From assembly GCF_028765545.1 (NCBI RefSeq), contig NZ_JARACP010000002.1, forward strand, positions 306,429 to 370,428: a stretch of 64,000 nucleotides of DNA, read 5' to 3'. Each line of letters starts with the position of its first letter. The stretch's first letter is position 1. Of the stretch, positions 33,415 through 42,879 are shown piece after piece. The notes under the pieces are model-generated. The model made no database searches and was not told the origin of the DNA. It saw nothing but the letters and a program-made list of their open reading frames with translations. Both the position numbers and the translations under genes were made by a program. The stretch comes from Aliivibrio sp. S4MY1. Lineage in GTDB: Bacteria > Pseudomonadota > Gammaproteobacteria > Enterobacterales > Vibrionaceae.

Positions 33415-34623
33415 ATGATGATCACTGAGATGATTGAATTTCGTAGTAAGGCGTATTACCAAGTGAGTGCCGCATTGGCTTTTGGATCATTTTTGGTCTT
33501 TTGTAATTTGTATTTGTTTCAACCTATGTTGCCAGTATTGGCTGATCATTTTATGGTGTCTGCGACTCAAATCAATTGGTTGTTGGCTGCAGGGACATTA
33601 ATGCTGGCTCTGAGTTTATTGCCATGGGCGATAGCGTCTGATTTCATTGGTCGACGCAAAGTGATTTTATTGAGCTTATTCATGCTTCCTGTCATTGGAG
33701 TGACCTCATTATTAACCGATAGCCTTATTGTTCTTATTTTAAGTCGTGCAGCAATGGGTATCGCACTTGCTGGTTTTGCGGCTGTTGCAGTCGCTTATAT
33801 GGCAGATGCGTTTACTGCTCAAGCGTTTAGTTATGCCATTGGTGCTTATATTAGTGCTAACTCGTTAGGAGGGATTTCTGGACGACTATTTGGCGGTGTT
33901 ATAACAGATCATTTTAGTTGGCAAATGGCAGTGATCTTGATGGCTCTAATAAGTGCAATTGGTGCCATTATCGTTGCTCTAATTTTGCCAAAAGACACAG
34001 CTCAGCAAACTGAAAAACGGTCAGTCTCTGATTATCATCGTGTACTTGTTCAGCATTTAAGAAACAAGCAACTCTTTTTGGCTATGCTGATTGGAGGGGT
34101 TAATTTTGCTTTGTTTGTTAACTTATACTCCGTTACTGGTTTTCGTTTAATTGTTAAACCTTATTCGTTGCCTTTAAGCGTGACTTCTATGATCTTTCTT
34201 TGCTACTTATCAGGCACAGTGAGTTCCCGTTTAGTTGGATTATGGTGTCAGCATTTTAATGCGGTATCGGGTATGTTAGCAGGAACATTGTTGAGTTTAA
34301 TTGGAATGGGGATCGCCAGTTTTGAATCATTGACTGCGATTGTTATTGGCTTGAATATATTGAGTTTTGGTGCTTTTTTTACGCATTCACTCGCTTATGG
34401 TTGGGTGAGCCAAAAAGCAGAGACGGCGAAATCGACGGCAACCGCATTATACCTAGTACACTACTATGTCAGTGGTAGTTTAGGTGGGTTCTATTTGATG
34501 TATTGTTGGCAACATGGCGGGTGGGAGAGTGTTGTTCTTGGAGCTGCAGTGCTTTATATCGTTATTTTTGGATTATGCTGGCGTTTATATAACTATGCCC
34601 ATACCAAGGAGGTATGGGCATAG
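33415..34623 (+). CDS. MFS transporter (YnfM-like)
   Basis: This protein of about 402 residues has 12 predicted TM segments and the MFS loop motif DFIGRRKV after TM2. The N-terminal pattern FLVFCNLYLFQPMLPVLADHF resembles the YnfM/drug-efflux-like group. It is divergent from the LysR gene at 32446. The start is uncertain: an in-frame TTG lies at 33397 and ATGs at 33415, 33418 and 33430, none with a clear Shine-Dalgarno. The last codons form part of a 13-bp hairpin. The substrate is unknown. Confidence 0.85.
   Translation: MMITEMIEFRSKAYYQVSAALAFGSFLVFCNLYLFQPMLPVLADHFMVSATQINWLLAAGTLMLALSLLPWAIASDFIGRRKVILLSLFMLPVIGVTSLLTDSLIVLILSRAAMGIALAGFAAVAVAYMADAFTAQAFSYAIGAYISANSLGGISGRLFGGVITDHFSWQMAVILMALISAIGAIIVALILPKDTAQQTEKRSVSDYHRVLVQHLRNKQLFLAMLIGGVNFALFVNLYSVTGFRLIVKPYSLPLSVTSMIFLCYLSGTVSSRLVGLWCQHFNAVSGMLAGTLLSLIGMGIASFESLTAIVIGLNILSFGAFFTHSLAYGWVSQKAETAKSTATALYLVHYYVSGSLGGFYLMYCWQHGGWESVVLGAAVLYIVIFGLCWRLYNYAHTKEVWA
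34593..34623. terminator. 13-bp perfect hairpin overlapping the MFS stop codon
   Basis: CTATGCCCATACC and its exact complement are separated by AAGGA. The right arm ends exactly in the TAG stop. No T-run follows at once, so it is either an overlapping terminator for the convergent genes or a 3'-end stabilising structure. Confidence 0.55.
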
Positions 34624-34665
34624 TCGCAGTACGTTATTGTATTTTTATTTTAATGTTTTTAGATT

Positions 34666-36213
34666 CTATAATTCAAAAATCTTAAAGCCATTTTTTCCTG
34701 AATGTTTTATATCATACATGGCAGCATCGGCATTGTGCATAACTTCATTAATGCAGCCTCCATGCTCAGGGAAGAACGCAATACCAATACTTGTACTTAG
34801 GTGATAAGAAATGTCCTCTAGTATTAATGGTTCATTGTTGTTTTTAATAAATTTCTCTACTTGTTCAATCACTGTTTGGTGAGTTGTGAGATCGTAAATA
34901 AGTATGGCAAATTCGTCTCCACCAAGACGGGCAACATAAGCGTTATCCGAAAAGACATTGTGTAGATTCTTAGCAATTGCTTTTAAGGCTAAGTCGCCAG
35001 CACTGTGACCAAAATTATCATTAAGATCTTTAAAAGCATCTAAGTCGATATAGATTAATGCTAATTTAGTATTGTCCTTTCGGGCACTTTGCATTTTCCA
35101 GTGGAATAATTTGTTAAAATAACCACGATTTATTAATCCAGTTAAACCATCATGATGTGCTAACTTATTGATTTCATTGTTGTTCATTATCTTTTTAAGT
35201 TGTAGTTGTGCTATAAGTAAAGAAATGATTACAGAGAAAATTAGTAAGCTAATCACGATGAGTAATTCATTTCCCTTCATTTCACTTAAACTCCATAGAG
35301 GAACACTTGGAACAAAGGTAATGAGTCGCCAACAGGTATCTTGATTGATAATAGATACATATTTGTCTGATTTTAGATTTTCAGGGTATGAAAAAACAGA
35401 ATCAAACGTGAGTATTCCAGAACCAATACTATATTGTCCTTGTTGACGATTTTTGAAACATTTGTAAGTCTTAGGATAAATAGCAGAATATTTTTTATCT
35501 TTATTTTCGCCAAACATAAATGCAAATTCTAACTCTGGTCTTTTATCATAAATTAGAAAGTAATTATCACTATTAATAAGCATATGATGATTTTTTTGCT
35601 CTAATGAGAAAAGCTTCAAGCCATCAATTAAATATTCTGCGAGGTAGTTTAGTATTACTACTCCACGTTTTTCCCCATACTCATCAAAGATAGGGGTGAC
35701 TAGACGAATCATTGGTTTGTATGGCTGTTCTATTTTTCCATGTTCAATATTTAAATCTAGGATAGATATGTAGATCTCTCCATCTTTTAATTTCAGACTA
35801 TCCTGAAAATAATATCTGTCCTGTTTGTTTTGTAACTGATTTTTAGGAACAATAGTAGGAATGCCATTATTATAATTAATACGGATAACTTCATTACCAT
35901 CAAGGTCAAGGTAGCGTAATTGGTCATAAAGCCCCTTTCTAAAGCTTAACGCAAGTGTATTTAGCTCTGCTCGTTTAATCAGTTTTTTATCATCACTTCC
36001 ATAGGCTTTATTGATTTCAATAAAGTCAGACAGTAAGAGAAGATCTTTCCCTATGTTGTCGAGGGCCATCGCAATATATTGTTTCTGAGCGGAGACGAGG
36101 GATCTCTGTTCTGTTTTTATTTGATTAATTTTTATTTCACTTTCCGAGTGTTTATAGAAGTAAAAAATATAAAAGAAAATAAACACAGAAATAAAATGAT
36201 AAAGCGTGACCAA
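34666..36213 (-). CDS. Membrane diguanylate cyclase with dCache-like sensor
   Basis: This protein of about 515 residues has TM1 (about 5-21), a periplasmic dCache/PDC-type sensor (about 25-290), TM2 (about 307-330) and a GGDEF domain (about 350-515) with an intact ARLGGDEFAIL. No RxxD inhibitory site is seen in the usual position before it. It should make c-di-GMP in response to a small ligand. The listed start is a TTG at 36213 with no ribosome site, directly next to a run of seven A/T. One added base there would join the frame to an upstream GTG at 36248 and give a more normal N-terminus, so the start is doubtful. The gene is convergent with the MFS gene. Confidence 0.85.
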   Translation of the reverse strand: MVTLYHFISVFIFFYIFYFYKHSESEIKINQIKTEQRSLVSAQKQYIAMALDNIGKDLLLLSDFIEINKAYGSDDKKLIKRAELNTLALSFRKGLYDQLRYLDLDGNEVIRINYNNGIPTIVPKNQLQNKQDRYYFQDSLKLKDGEIYISILDLNIEHGKIEQPYKPMIRLVTPIFDEYGEKRGVVILNYLAEYLIDGLKLFSLEQKNHHMLINSDNYFLIYDKRPELEFAFMFGENKDKKYSAIYPKTYKCFKNRQQGQYSIGSGILTFDSVFSYPENLKSDKYVSIINQDTCWRLITFVPSVPLWSLSEMKGNELLIVISLLIFSVIISLLIAQLQLKKIMNNNEINKLAHHDGLTGLINRGYFNKLFHWKMQSARKDNTKLALIYIDLDAFKDLNDNFGHSAGDLALKAIAKNLHNVFSDNAYVARLGGDEFAILIYDLTTHQTVIEQVEKFIKNNNEPLILEDISYHLSTSIGIAFFPEHGGCINEVMHNADAAMYDIKHSGKNGFKIFEL

Positions 36214-36657
36214 AAAAATAGATTATTGGACTTATTAAATGTAATCACTTCATTTACTCAACTTAAAATCAACAAAACAAACAATTTCACAGCACTTGTT
36301 TTTGCGTGAAGTATTATTTATGGGTGTTATAGGTCGACGAACTTTATAGTATATGAATAATTCTATCAATGGGAAAATCGTAGAAAATGGAATAAAAATT
36401 GACCTAAATCGTATTATTTTTAGGAATTAATTTTAACCATAGTGCTCAGGCATTGTTTGTTATTAATTATCTTTCTATATGAGGGAAGGATATTACAATT
36501 AATTAGCAAAATCATTGTTTTTTGGTTAACTTTTGTTTTTTTGTTGAAGGTATGGAGCGAATGAAATGAAAATAGAGAGCGTAAGTATTGGGTTTATTTA
36601 AAAGACTTTAAATTCAATAGTTTAATCTCTCTAGTTTTTAGGGCGGAGTGTGAGAGG
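36214..36657. other. Intergenic region between two minus-strand genes
   Basis: These 444 AT-rich bases precede the GGDEF gene (minus strand) and follow the end of the PduO-like gene (minus strand). Apart from a possible N-terminal extension of the GGDEF protein up to 36248, I see no gene and no clear terminator. Confidence 0.5.
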
Positions 36658-37194
36658 TTAACTAGGTTTAAGGTAATTAATACTAACGTATTCAGGCTCT
36701 TCTATCCCTGCATCTTGGTTTAATACTCGAGTCAATACAAAGTAGTAGTTTGCTAATATATTGGCAAAGCGAGGGAGTGTTTCTGGGATTTTCTTTGTGG
36801 TTAATTTATCCACTTGAACTAACGCTCGCACCACTTTTTTACTTAAACTACGGCATTGATGAAGTTGAATAACTGGGCCTGTGCCACGAGGAAGAACAAA
36901 GCGTTTTTCTTTATCTTCGACTTGTGCTTTAAAGGCGAACATTTCTGCGAGTAGTTCTTGGACATCTTCTTCAAAAATACCGCACTTTCCACGTATTGAA
37001 CCATTTAAATGAAATATTTTAGGTTGTAAACGTTCTAAGGATTCTCGAACTTCTTGGTTTGATATTTGAGAAAGAGCCAAACCAGTATAGGCGCATAACT
37101 CATCGGTTAAGATCTCAAAATCACACAGTGGACTGTCTTCAAAAATGAAAGGGTATGAAAGTTCACCAACCACGCCTGATGCTTTTAGTGTCAT
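36658..37194 (-). CDS. PduO-type cobalamin adenosyltransferase-like protein, N-terminal ATP motif missing
   Basis: This 178-residue protein aligns by eye with the helical bundle of PduO/MMAB ATP:cob(I)alamin adenosyltransferases: VDEL-like DELCAYTGLAL (about 31-41), FVLPRGTGPVIQLHQCRSLSK (in place of the usual LPGGS...HxAR) and a C-terminal LPRFANILANYYFVLTRVLN helix. The usual start TRxGDxGxT, which binds ATP, is absent, and the CRRAER motif reads SKKVVR. It may be a weak or non-catalytic cobalamin-binding paralogue. It is divergent from the riboswitch-controlled B12 transport operon, which supports a cobalamin link. Confidence 0.7.
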   Translation of the reverse strand: MTLKASGVVGELSYPFIFEDSPLCDFEILTDELCAYTGLALSQISNQEVRESLERLQPKIFHLNGSIRGKCGIFEEDVQELLAEMFAFKAQVEDKEKRFVLPRGTGPVIQLHQCRSLSKKVVRALVQVDKLTTKKIPETLPRFANILANYYFVLTRVLNQDAGIEEPEYVSINYLKPS

Positions 37195-37299
37195 AGTTAC
37201 ATTACTTATTAGTGGGTTATGAAGAAATACACTTTACCATGAGCTAAGAAAACATAGCGAGATAATCTGAGTTTAATAGATAGAATATATTATCGCAGC

Positions 37300-37400
37300 G
37301 ACGTACAATATCGACCACTTCGGAATACGGTGAGAATCCGTAACGGACGCGCCACTGTGAAAGTCTCAACGGGATTTGAGTCAGATACGAAGTGCTTAAT
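37300..37400 (+). promoter_or_regulatory. Cobalamin riboswitch
   Basis: The leader of the transport operon holds the B12-aptamer core. CACTTCG (37316-37322) pairs with CGAAGTG (37388-37394), enclosing GGTGAGAATCC, the B12-box variant GCGCCACTGTGA (37349-37362) and the small stem CTCAA/TTGAG. The ribosome site AGGAG of the first gene is 40 bases on, so translational control by coenzyme B12 is likely. Confidence 0.88.
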
Positions 37401-37451
37401 TTTATGCTCTATTACTCAGAGCTATAATGTACGCGATTTACAGGAGTTTTC

Positions 37452-38369
37452 ATGCGCTGGCCTGCGTTAAAATCATTTATTATTGCCTCTTCTTTTTTGT
37501 TTTCTTTTTCATCGATGGCAGAGACTATTTATCCGTTAAGCGTAGTTGATGGCTTAGGGAACTCTGTCGTTATTGAACAAGAGCCTAAGAAAATCTCATC
37601 TAAAACCCTATTTACTGATGCTGTGTTATTAGAATTGGTGGATGATAGTTCACTCTCCAGTTTGACTGATTTAGCCAATAACCCTAATTACTCAGCGGTA
37701 AAAGACATTCTTCCAAAATCAGTGCCTTTATTGGCGTTGAATGTAGAAATGATTATTGCTAATCGTCCTGATATTGTGTTTGCTGCGAACTGGAGTGACG
37801 CATCAAAGTTAGCGATTATTGAAAGTGCGGGCATTCCGGTTTATCGAATTCAAACACCTAAAACGATCGCAGAGATCGAAGCTGAGATCTTACATGTTGG
37901 TGAAATAGTTAACAAAAGCGAAGCGGCTAAAAAAGTCGTTGCTAAAATGAAAGCACGATTAACTCAAAATGTGATTAAGCCAAAACAAAGATTAACAGCG
38001 TTAGATTACAACCCTTGGGGAACCTCTAGTGGACAAGACTCCACATGGGATGAAGTATTAAAGCAAGCAGATCTAGATAATGCGATTGAAGGATTAGTCA
38101 GTGATAAATACGGCCAAGTGCCAGTATCAAAAGAAATGGTGATTGTGCTTAATCCGGATGTGTTGTTTATTCCTGCTTGGGTTTATGGCGATGACAATGG
38201 AGCAGAGCAGTTCAAGCAAGATTTAATGTCTGATCCTTCTTTGCAATCAGTCACTGCTATTAAAGAAGGGCGTGTGTATCAAATGCCTCATGTATTAAGA
38301 AGCGTTTATAGTCAGTACATTATTGATGCTGTTCTTTTTGTTAATCATTCTGCGTATAAGAGACCTTAA
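37452..38369 (+). CDS. B12 ABC transporter, periplasmic binding protein (BtuF-type)
   Basis: This 305-residue protein has a signal peptide (about 1-23, SFSSMAET) and a class III periplasmic-binding fold (two lobes joined by a long helix, about 120-150). The upstream cobalamin riboswitch and the following FecCD-type permease and ATPase genes point to cobalamin or cobinamide as ligand rather than iron-siderophore. AGGAG precedes the ATG. The stop overlaps the permease start by one base. True E. coli BtuF is shorter, so I give no symbol. Confidence 0.85.
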   Translation: MRWPALKSFIIASSFLFSFSSMAETIYPLSVVDGLGNSVVIEQEPKKISSKTLFTDAVLLELVDDSSLSSLTDLANNPNYSAVKDILPKSVPLLALNVEMIIANRPDIVFAANWSDASKLAIIESAGIPVYRIQTPKTIAEIEAEILHVGEIVNKSEAAKKVVAKMKARLTQNVIKPKQRLTALDYNPWGTSSGQDSTWDEVLKQADLDNAIEGLVSDKYGQVPVSKEMVIVLNPDVLFIPAWVYGDDNGAEQFKQDLMSDPSLQSVTAIKEGRVYQMPHVLRSVYSQYIIDAVLFVNHSAYKRP

Positions 38370-39409
38370 TGCCTTTTTATCGTTTAACGTCATTTCAAAT
38401 TATTATCTCAGCCAGCCTTTTTATTGGTTTGTTTTTGGCGTATCTAAGCCTTGGTGCGGTGCATATCCCAGTTCTCGATATATTGGCGATGTTTAAGAGT
38501 TACCTGATTAATGGTAGCGAATTCGCAGCAAAGGAATACCCATTAGCCTCTGCGATTGTTATGCACATTCGATTACCTAGAGCGTGCGCCGCTATTCTTG
38601 CTGGTGGTGCATTGGCCTTGGCTGGGGCATGTACTCAAGGTTTATTTAAAAATCCATTAGCAAGTCCAGATGTGTTGGGAGTGAGTTCTGGCAGTAGTTT
38701 TGGTGCGGTAATTGCGATAGTCACGGGCTTTTCATTTATGAACCCGATGTGGCTACCGATTTTTACTACAGTGGGGGCATTGGCGGCGTCAGCATTTATC
38801 TATGTATTGGCTTCTCGCAGTTCTTCTTCGCAGATCTTGTTTTTGATCTTAACGGGCTTGGCGCTTTCTAGTTTATTGGGTGGCGCTCGCATGGGGCTAT
38901 TATTAATGGCTCAGCAATATGAAGTCAGTCAGTTTGTCTTTTGGGCAATGGGTGGTTTGGATGGGCGTATGTGGCAACATTTATTGTGGCCAACACCTGT
39001 CATTATTATTGTTTCAATTCTGCTATTAAAAGAAAGTCGAGCCTTAAATTTATTAGCATTAGGTGAAGAAAGTGCACACGGAATGGGGCTTAATGTAAAA
39101 CAGACTCGATTCAAGCTATTGATGTTTGCTACCTTGCTTACTGCGATGTCGATAGCGATTGCCGGACCTATAGGCTTTATTGGCTTGATGGTGCCGCATT
39201 TGGTGCGTTTATTAGTGGGCCCTGCACATGAAAAACTGTTGCCGTTCTCTGCCATTTTTGGTGTTATTTTCTTGCTTTTATGTGATTTGTTAGGTCGTTG
39301 GATTATCGCACCAAATGAATTGAAAGCAGGGATAATTACCTCGTTTATTGGCGGCTGTTACTTTATAGGCTTAATTATTCGATTCCAAAGAAAAGGGCGT
39401 TTAGCATGA
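38369..39409 (+). CDS. B12 ABC transporter permease (FecCD/BtuC family)
   Basis: This 346-residue inner-membrane protein has about 10 TM helices. The family signatures RLPRACAAILAGGALALAG (about 65-83) and GPIGFIGLMVPHLVRLL (about 262-278), where the coupling helix contacts the ATPase, are present. It is the membrane channel for the binding protein encoded upstream. The ATPase gene overlaps its stop by 4 bases (ATGA). Confidence 0.92.
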   Translation: MPFYRLTSFQIIISASLFIGLFLAYLSLGAVHIPVLDILAMFKSYLINGSEFAAKEYPLASAIVMHIRLPRACAAILAGGALALAGACTQGLFKNPLASPDVLGVSSGSSFGAVIAIVTGFSFMNPMWLPIFTTVGALAASAFIYVLASRSSSSQILFLILTGLALSSLLGGARMGLLLMAQQYEVSQFVFWAMGGLDGRMWQHLLWPTPVIIIVSILLLKESRALNLLALGEESAHGMGLNVKQTRFKLLMFATLLTAMSIAIAGPIGFIGLMVPHLVRLLVGPAHEKLLPFSAIFGVIFLLLCDLLGRWIIAPNELKAGIITSFIGGCYFIGLIIRFQRKGRLA

Positions 39410-40197
39410 TGAATTCAACAGCGGCGTTACTAAACGTATCAAACCTAAGTTATCAAGTTGGTTCAAAAGCGCTATTAAAAGATATTTCTTTTTCTGTGAA
39501 TGCGGGTGAGTTAGTTGGTGTTATTGGCCCTAATGGTGCTGGTAAAAGTACCTTGATGAAATGCATCAGTGGTTTTCAAGCCTATTCTCAGGGGGAGATA
39601 TCAATTAAAGGCGAATCGCTATCGAGTCTTTCTCATATTGAACGTGCATTAAGTATGAGTTATTTACCTCAATACAGTGAAGCCGCATTTCCATTTAGCG
39701 TGATGGAAACCATTGGTTTTGGATTTCATGCACGTCAGCAACAAGAAGTAATTTCAACAGACCTGATTAAAGAGCAAAGCAAAGCTGCATTAGAGAGAGT
39801 TGGAATAGGGCATTTACATAATCGAACAGTGACTGATTTATCTGGTGGTGAAAAACAGTTAGTACACTTTGCGCGATCATTAGTGCAAGGAACGTCATTA
39901 ATGTTGCTTGATGAGCCAACGGCCAGTTTGGATATTGGTCATGAATCGCAGTTAATGAATGTGCTTTATCAAGAATGCCAAAACGGAAAGTCTGCCTTGG
40001 TTGCTATTCATAATTTAAACACTGCGGCAGAATTTTGTGATCGACTCATCTTGATTAACCAAGGTGAAGTGATGGCAGAAGGTAAGCCAAATGAGGTGTT
40101 GAGTGAAGAGAATATTCAAACTTTGTATCAAGATCTAGTCATGGTGTCGCATCATACGGTGACAGGGAATACAATAGTGTCGCCGTATAAAAAGTAA
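39406..40197 (+). CDS. B12 ABC transporter ATPase (BtuD/FecE family)
   Basis: This 263-residue ATPase has Walker A GPNGAGKST (about 40-48), the signature LSGGEKQ (about 145-151), Walker B LMLLDEP followed by TASLD, and the switch histidine in AIHNLN. It powers the uptake of the corrinoid through the upstream permease. It is the third gene of the riboswitch operon and a terminator follows it. Confidence 0.93.
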   Translation: MMNSTAALLNVSNLSYQVGSKALLKDISFSVNAGELVGVIGPNGAGKSTLMKCISGFQAYSQGEISIKGESLSSLSHIERALSMSYLPQYSEAAFPFSVMETIGFGFHARQQQEVISTDLIKEQSKAALERVGIGHLHNRTVTDLSGGEKQLVHFARSLVQGTSLMLLDEPTASLDIGHESQLMNVLYQECQNGKSALVAIHNLNTAAEFCDRLILINQGEVMAEGKPNEVLSEENIQTLYQDLVMVSHHTVTGNTIVSPYKK

Positions 40198-40220
40198 TTC
40201 AATATTTAGATAGTAACTAT

Positions 40221-40260
40221 AAAAAATCCAGAGCCCCGCTAGAGTGGCTCTAGATTTTTT
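40221..40260. terminator. Bidirectional terminator
   Basis: AAAAAATC(C)AGAGCC and GGCTCTAGATTTTTT form a long stem with T-runs on both strands, between the convergent ATPase and serine deaminase genes. Confidence 0.92.
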
Positions 40261-40279
40261 GTTTATTGGTTAGATGAAA

Positions 40280-41656
40280 TTATTCACACGGTGGTGCCAT
40301 GTGAATTAATGCCAAACCACCAAGTGATGTCTCACGGTATTTACGGTTCATGTCTTTACCTGTTTGATACATGGTATCGATCACTTTATCGAGTGAAATA
40401 AGACATTTACTAGTGCGCTTTAACGCCATGCGAGAGGCGTTAATTGCTTTCATTGAACCCATTGCATTACGCTCGATACAAGGCACCTGAACAAGGCCAC
40501 CAATAGGATCACACGTCATACCTAACGAATGCTCCATAGCAATTTCAGCCGCCATACAAATTTGTTCATTACTGCCGCCGCGAAGTGCGGTTAGCCCTGC
40601 TGCTGCCATCGATGATGAAACGCCGACTTCACCCTGACACCCTACCTCAGCGCCAGAAATGGAAGCATTAGTTTTGTATAAAATACCAATTGCACCAGAT
40701 ACCGCTAAGAAGTCTTTTAGTTGCTTTGTATCAAGCTCTTTAATGAAACGATGGTAATACATCAATACACCAGGAATAACACCGGCTGCGCCATTGGTTG
40801 GAGAAGTAACAACTTGTCCGCCTGCTGCATTTTCTTCACTTACTGCAAAAGCAAATAAGTTAATCCAATCCATGATCTCCATTGGATCGTTTTCAATAGA
40901 GGCGTTTGCTTCTAGTTTTTTCAATAACGCAGGGGCACGACGAACCACGTTTAAGCCACCATCAAGAATGCCTTCAGTTTGAAAACCACGTTCCATACAC
41001 AATGACATGACTTTCCAGATTTGGTCGGCTTTCGCATCAATCGCTTCCATTGGTTGAAAGGCGACTTCGTTTCGTAATACTAGGCCTCCTAAACTTAACC
41101 CATATTTTTCTGCTTTTTCTAACATCTCATCAGCAGACTTAAATGGAAATTCAACGTTAACATCAGTGGTGCTTTTACCATTGATTAATTCATCAGCAGT
41201 TGCAATAAAACCGCCACCAACAGAGTAGTAGGTTTCGATGGCAAGTTGTTGTCCTGCGGCATCAAAAATTGAAATAGTCATGCCATTTTCATGCAATGGT
41301 AAGTTGGTTTGATGAAAAAGCATGTCCGTTTCATAATCAAAGGTGATTTCATACTCACCTGCGATATGAAGCACTTTATCGTCAATGGCTTTTTTCATGG
41401 CTAAATTAGCACTGGTAATCTTAATGGTGTCAGGGCGGTTACCCAGTAGGCCTAAAATGGTCGCTCGGTCAGTATGGTGGCCGATCCCCGTCAGTGAGAG
41501 CGAACCATATAAATCAACTTGAACACGAGTGACTTGTGCTAAATAGGGTTGGAGAAGCTGGGTGAAATTGTACCCAGCGATCATAGGACCATTCGTGTGT
41601 GAGCTCGATGGTCCAACGCCAATTTTATAGATATCAAAGATAGACAGCATAGACAT
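40280..41656 (-). CDS. L-serine ammonia-lyase, iron-sulfur type (SdaA/SdaB)
   Basis: This 458-residue enzyme turns L-serine into pyruvate and ammonia with a 4Fe-4S cluster. It has the single-chain gamma-proteobacterial layout: N-terminal beta domain with IGPSSSHTNGP (about 13-23) and C-terminal alpha domain with TSPTNGAAGV. Candidate cluster cysteines are in GCQGEVG, MTCDPIGG and VPCIERN. It is divergent from a LysR gene, which may control it. Whether it is the sdaA or sdaB orthologue cannot be told here. Confidence 0.95.
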   Translation of the reverse strand: MSMLSIFDIYKIGVGPSSSHTNGPMIAGYNFTQLLQPYLAQVTRVQVDLYGSLSLTGIGHHTDRATILGLLGNRPDTIKITSANLAMKKAIDDKVLHIAGEYEITFDYETDMLFHQTNLPLHENGMTISIFDAAGQQLAIETYYSVGGGFIATADELINGKSTTDVNVEFPFKSADEMLEKAEKYGLSLGGLVLRNEVAFQPMEAIDAKADQIWKVMSLCMERGFQTEGILDGGLNVVRRAPALLKKLEANASIENDPMEIMDWINLFAFAVSEENAAGGQVVTSPTNGAAGVIPGVLMYYHRFIKELDTKQLKDFLAVSGAIGILYKTNASISGAEVGCQGEVGVSSSMAAAGLTALRGGSNEQICMAAEIAMEHSLGMTCDPIGGLVQVPCIERNAMGSMKAINASRMALKRTSKCLISLDKVIDTMYQTGKDMNRKYRETSLGGLALIHMAPPCE

Positions 41657-41868
41657 TACCTATTTAAATGCAGCAAAACCGAAACCATAAATGAGTGAGT
41701 ATCGTTTACTGGTTTTACTATTATAATAATTAAGTTTAGTTGTTTTGTGGATTTTAGGAGGCGGAATTAACATTAATTACTGAAAACGAACACTCAGAAA
41801 AAGAGGATAAAGAGTAGCGTTCTATTATATTATGGACTGAATTATATATTTTTACTCGATGGGCAATA

Positions 41869-42780
41869 ATGGATCTTATTCAACTCTCTCGCATTAGCTT
41901 TAAGCATCTTACTGCTCTGCATGTCATGCTCTCTACACACAGCGTAACGCAAAGTGCTGAGATATTATGCATGAGCCCATCAAGTATGAGTAAAACCTTA
42001 TCTCAATTACGACAATTATTGAGTGATGAGCTGTTTTATCGTGACGGTACGAAATTAATCCCAACCTCTTATGCGTTAAAAATTGGGCCAGTATTGCATC
42101 AAATTTTAAATAATATGAATGGCTTGCTGAATCAGTCCACATTTAAACCTAAAGATTTCTCTGGTAAGTACTCACTCTCAATGCGAGAAAGTACTTTTGA
42201 GATATTTGCGCCAATCATTAGCGATATTCTGTCTACTCAAGCACCTAATTCTCATATAGATATTCACTCAAAAGAGCAATTGGGTTTTGATGCCTTATTA
42301 AATGGGCAAGTCGATGTGATTTTACTGCCACATGATAGAAGTCAGCCGCCAACAACTGAACAACAATTGGTATGGACAACGGTGATCGAAGATGAAATGG
42401 TTTGTCTTATGAGTGCCGATCACCCCTTAGTTGATAAAGAGTTAACGGTTGAGGGGTATTTAGCTTATAAGCATATTGGTATTTTTGATAAGGAATTAAA
42501 TGTTCCTTATTTTGAGCAATGTTTAGCTCAGCAATACCAACCAAGGGACGTCGCGATTTCAGTCGCTGATTTTGGTAGTGCTGCAACCTTATGCCATCAC
42601 ACGGAGTTTTTATTTACTAGTTCTAAAAAATGGGCAGAAATGGCAAGCCAAGCAAAGGGGTTAGTGATAAAACCTATGCCGTTTGATTATGGGCAAGTGG
42701 CATATAGTATGGTTTACAATAAATTAAGTATCAATGATCAGGCCGTAAGCTGGCTGTGTGATCGCATTAAAGAAAAATAA
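41869..42780 (+). CDS. LysR-family regulator
   Basis: This 303-residue protein has an N-terminal helix-turn-helix (about 10-70, TQSAEILCMSPSSMSKTLSQL) and a periplasmic-binding-like effector domain. It lies 212 bases from, and divergent to, the serine deaminase gene, so regulation of serine breakdown is plausible but unproven. The effector domain has no feature that reveals its ligand. Confidence 0.9.
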   Translation: MDLIQLSRISFKHLTALHVMLSTHSVTQSAEILCMSPSSMSKTLSQLRQLLSDELFYRDGTKLIPTSYALKIGPVLHQILNNMNGLLNQSTFKPKDFSGKYSLSMRESTFEIFAPIISDILSTQAPNSHIDIHSKEQLGFDALLNGQVDVILLPHDRSQPPTTEQQLVWTTVIEDEMVCLMSADHPLVDKELTVEGYLAYKHIGIFDKELNVPYFEQCLAQQYQPRDVAISVADFGSAATLCHHTEFLFTSSKKWAEMASQAKGLVIKPMPFDYGQVAYSMVYNKLSINDQAVSWLCDRIKEK

Positions 42781-42879
42781 GACATTCTGCTTAGGTAATT
42801 AATGTTACTATTTTTGGAGAAATATTAGCGTCACATTTTATGTGATGTTTTATAACCAATTGTTTATCAAGGCAGTAAA

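Noticed and set aside
36079..36309. Plus-strand ORF of 76 residues overlapping the GGDEF gene start
   Set aside because: It is antisense to the dCache-GGDEF gene and lacks a ribosome site and recognisable pattern.
37452..40197. Iron-siderophore uptake operon
   Set aside because: The family is shared with iron transporters, but the cobalamin riboswitch in the leader points to corrinoid transport.
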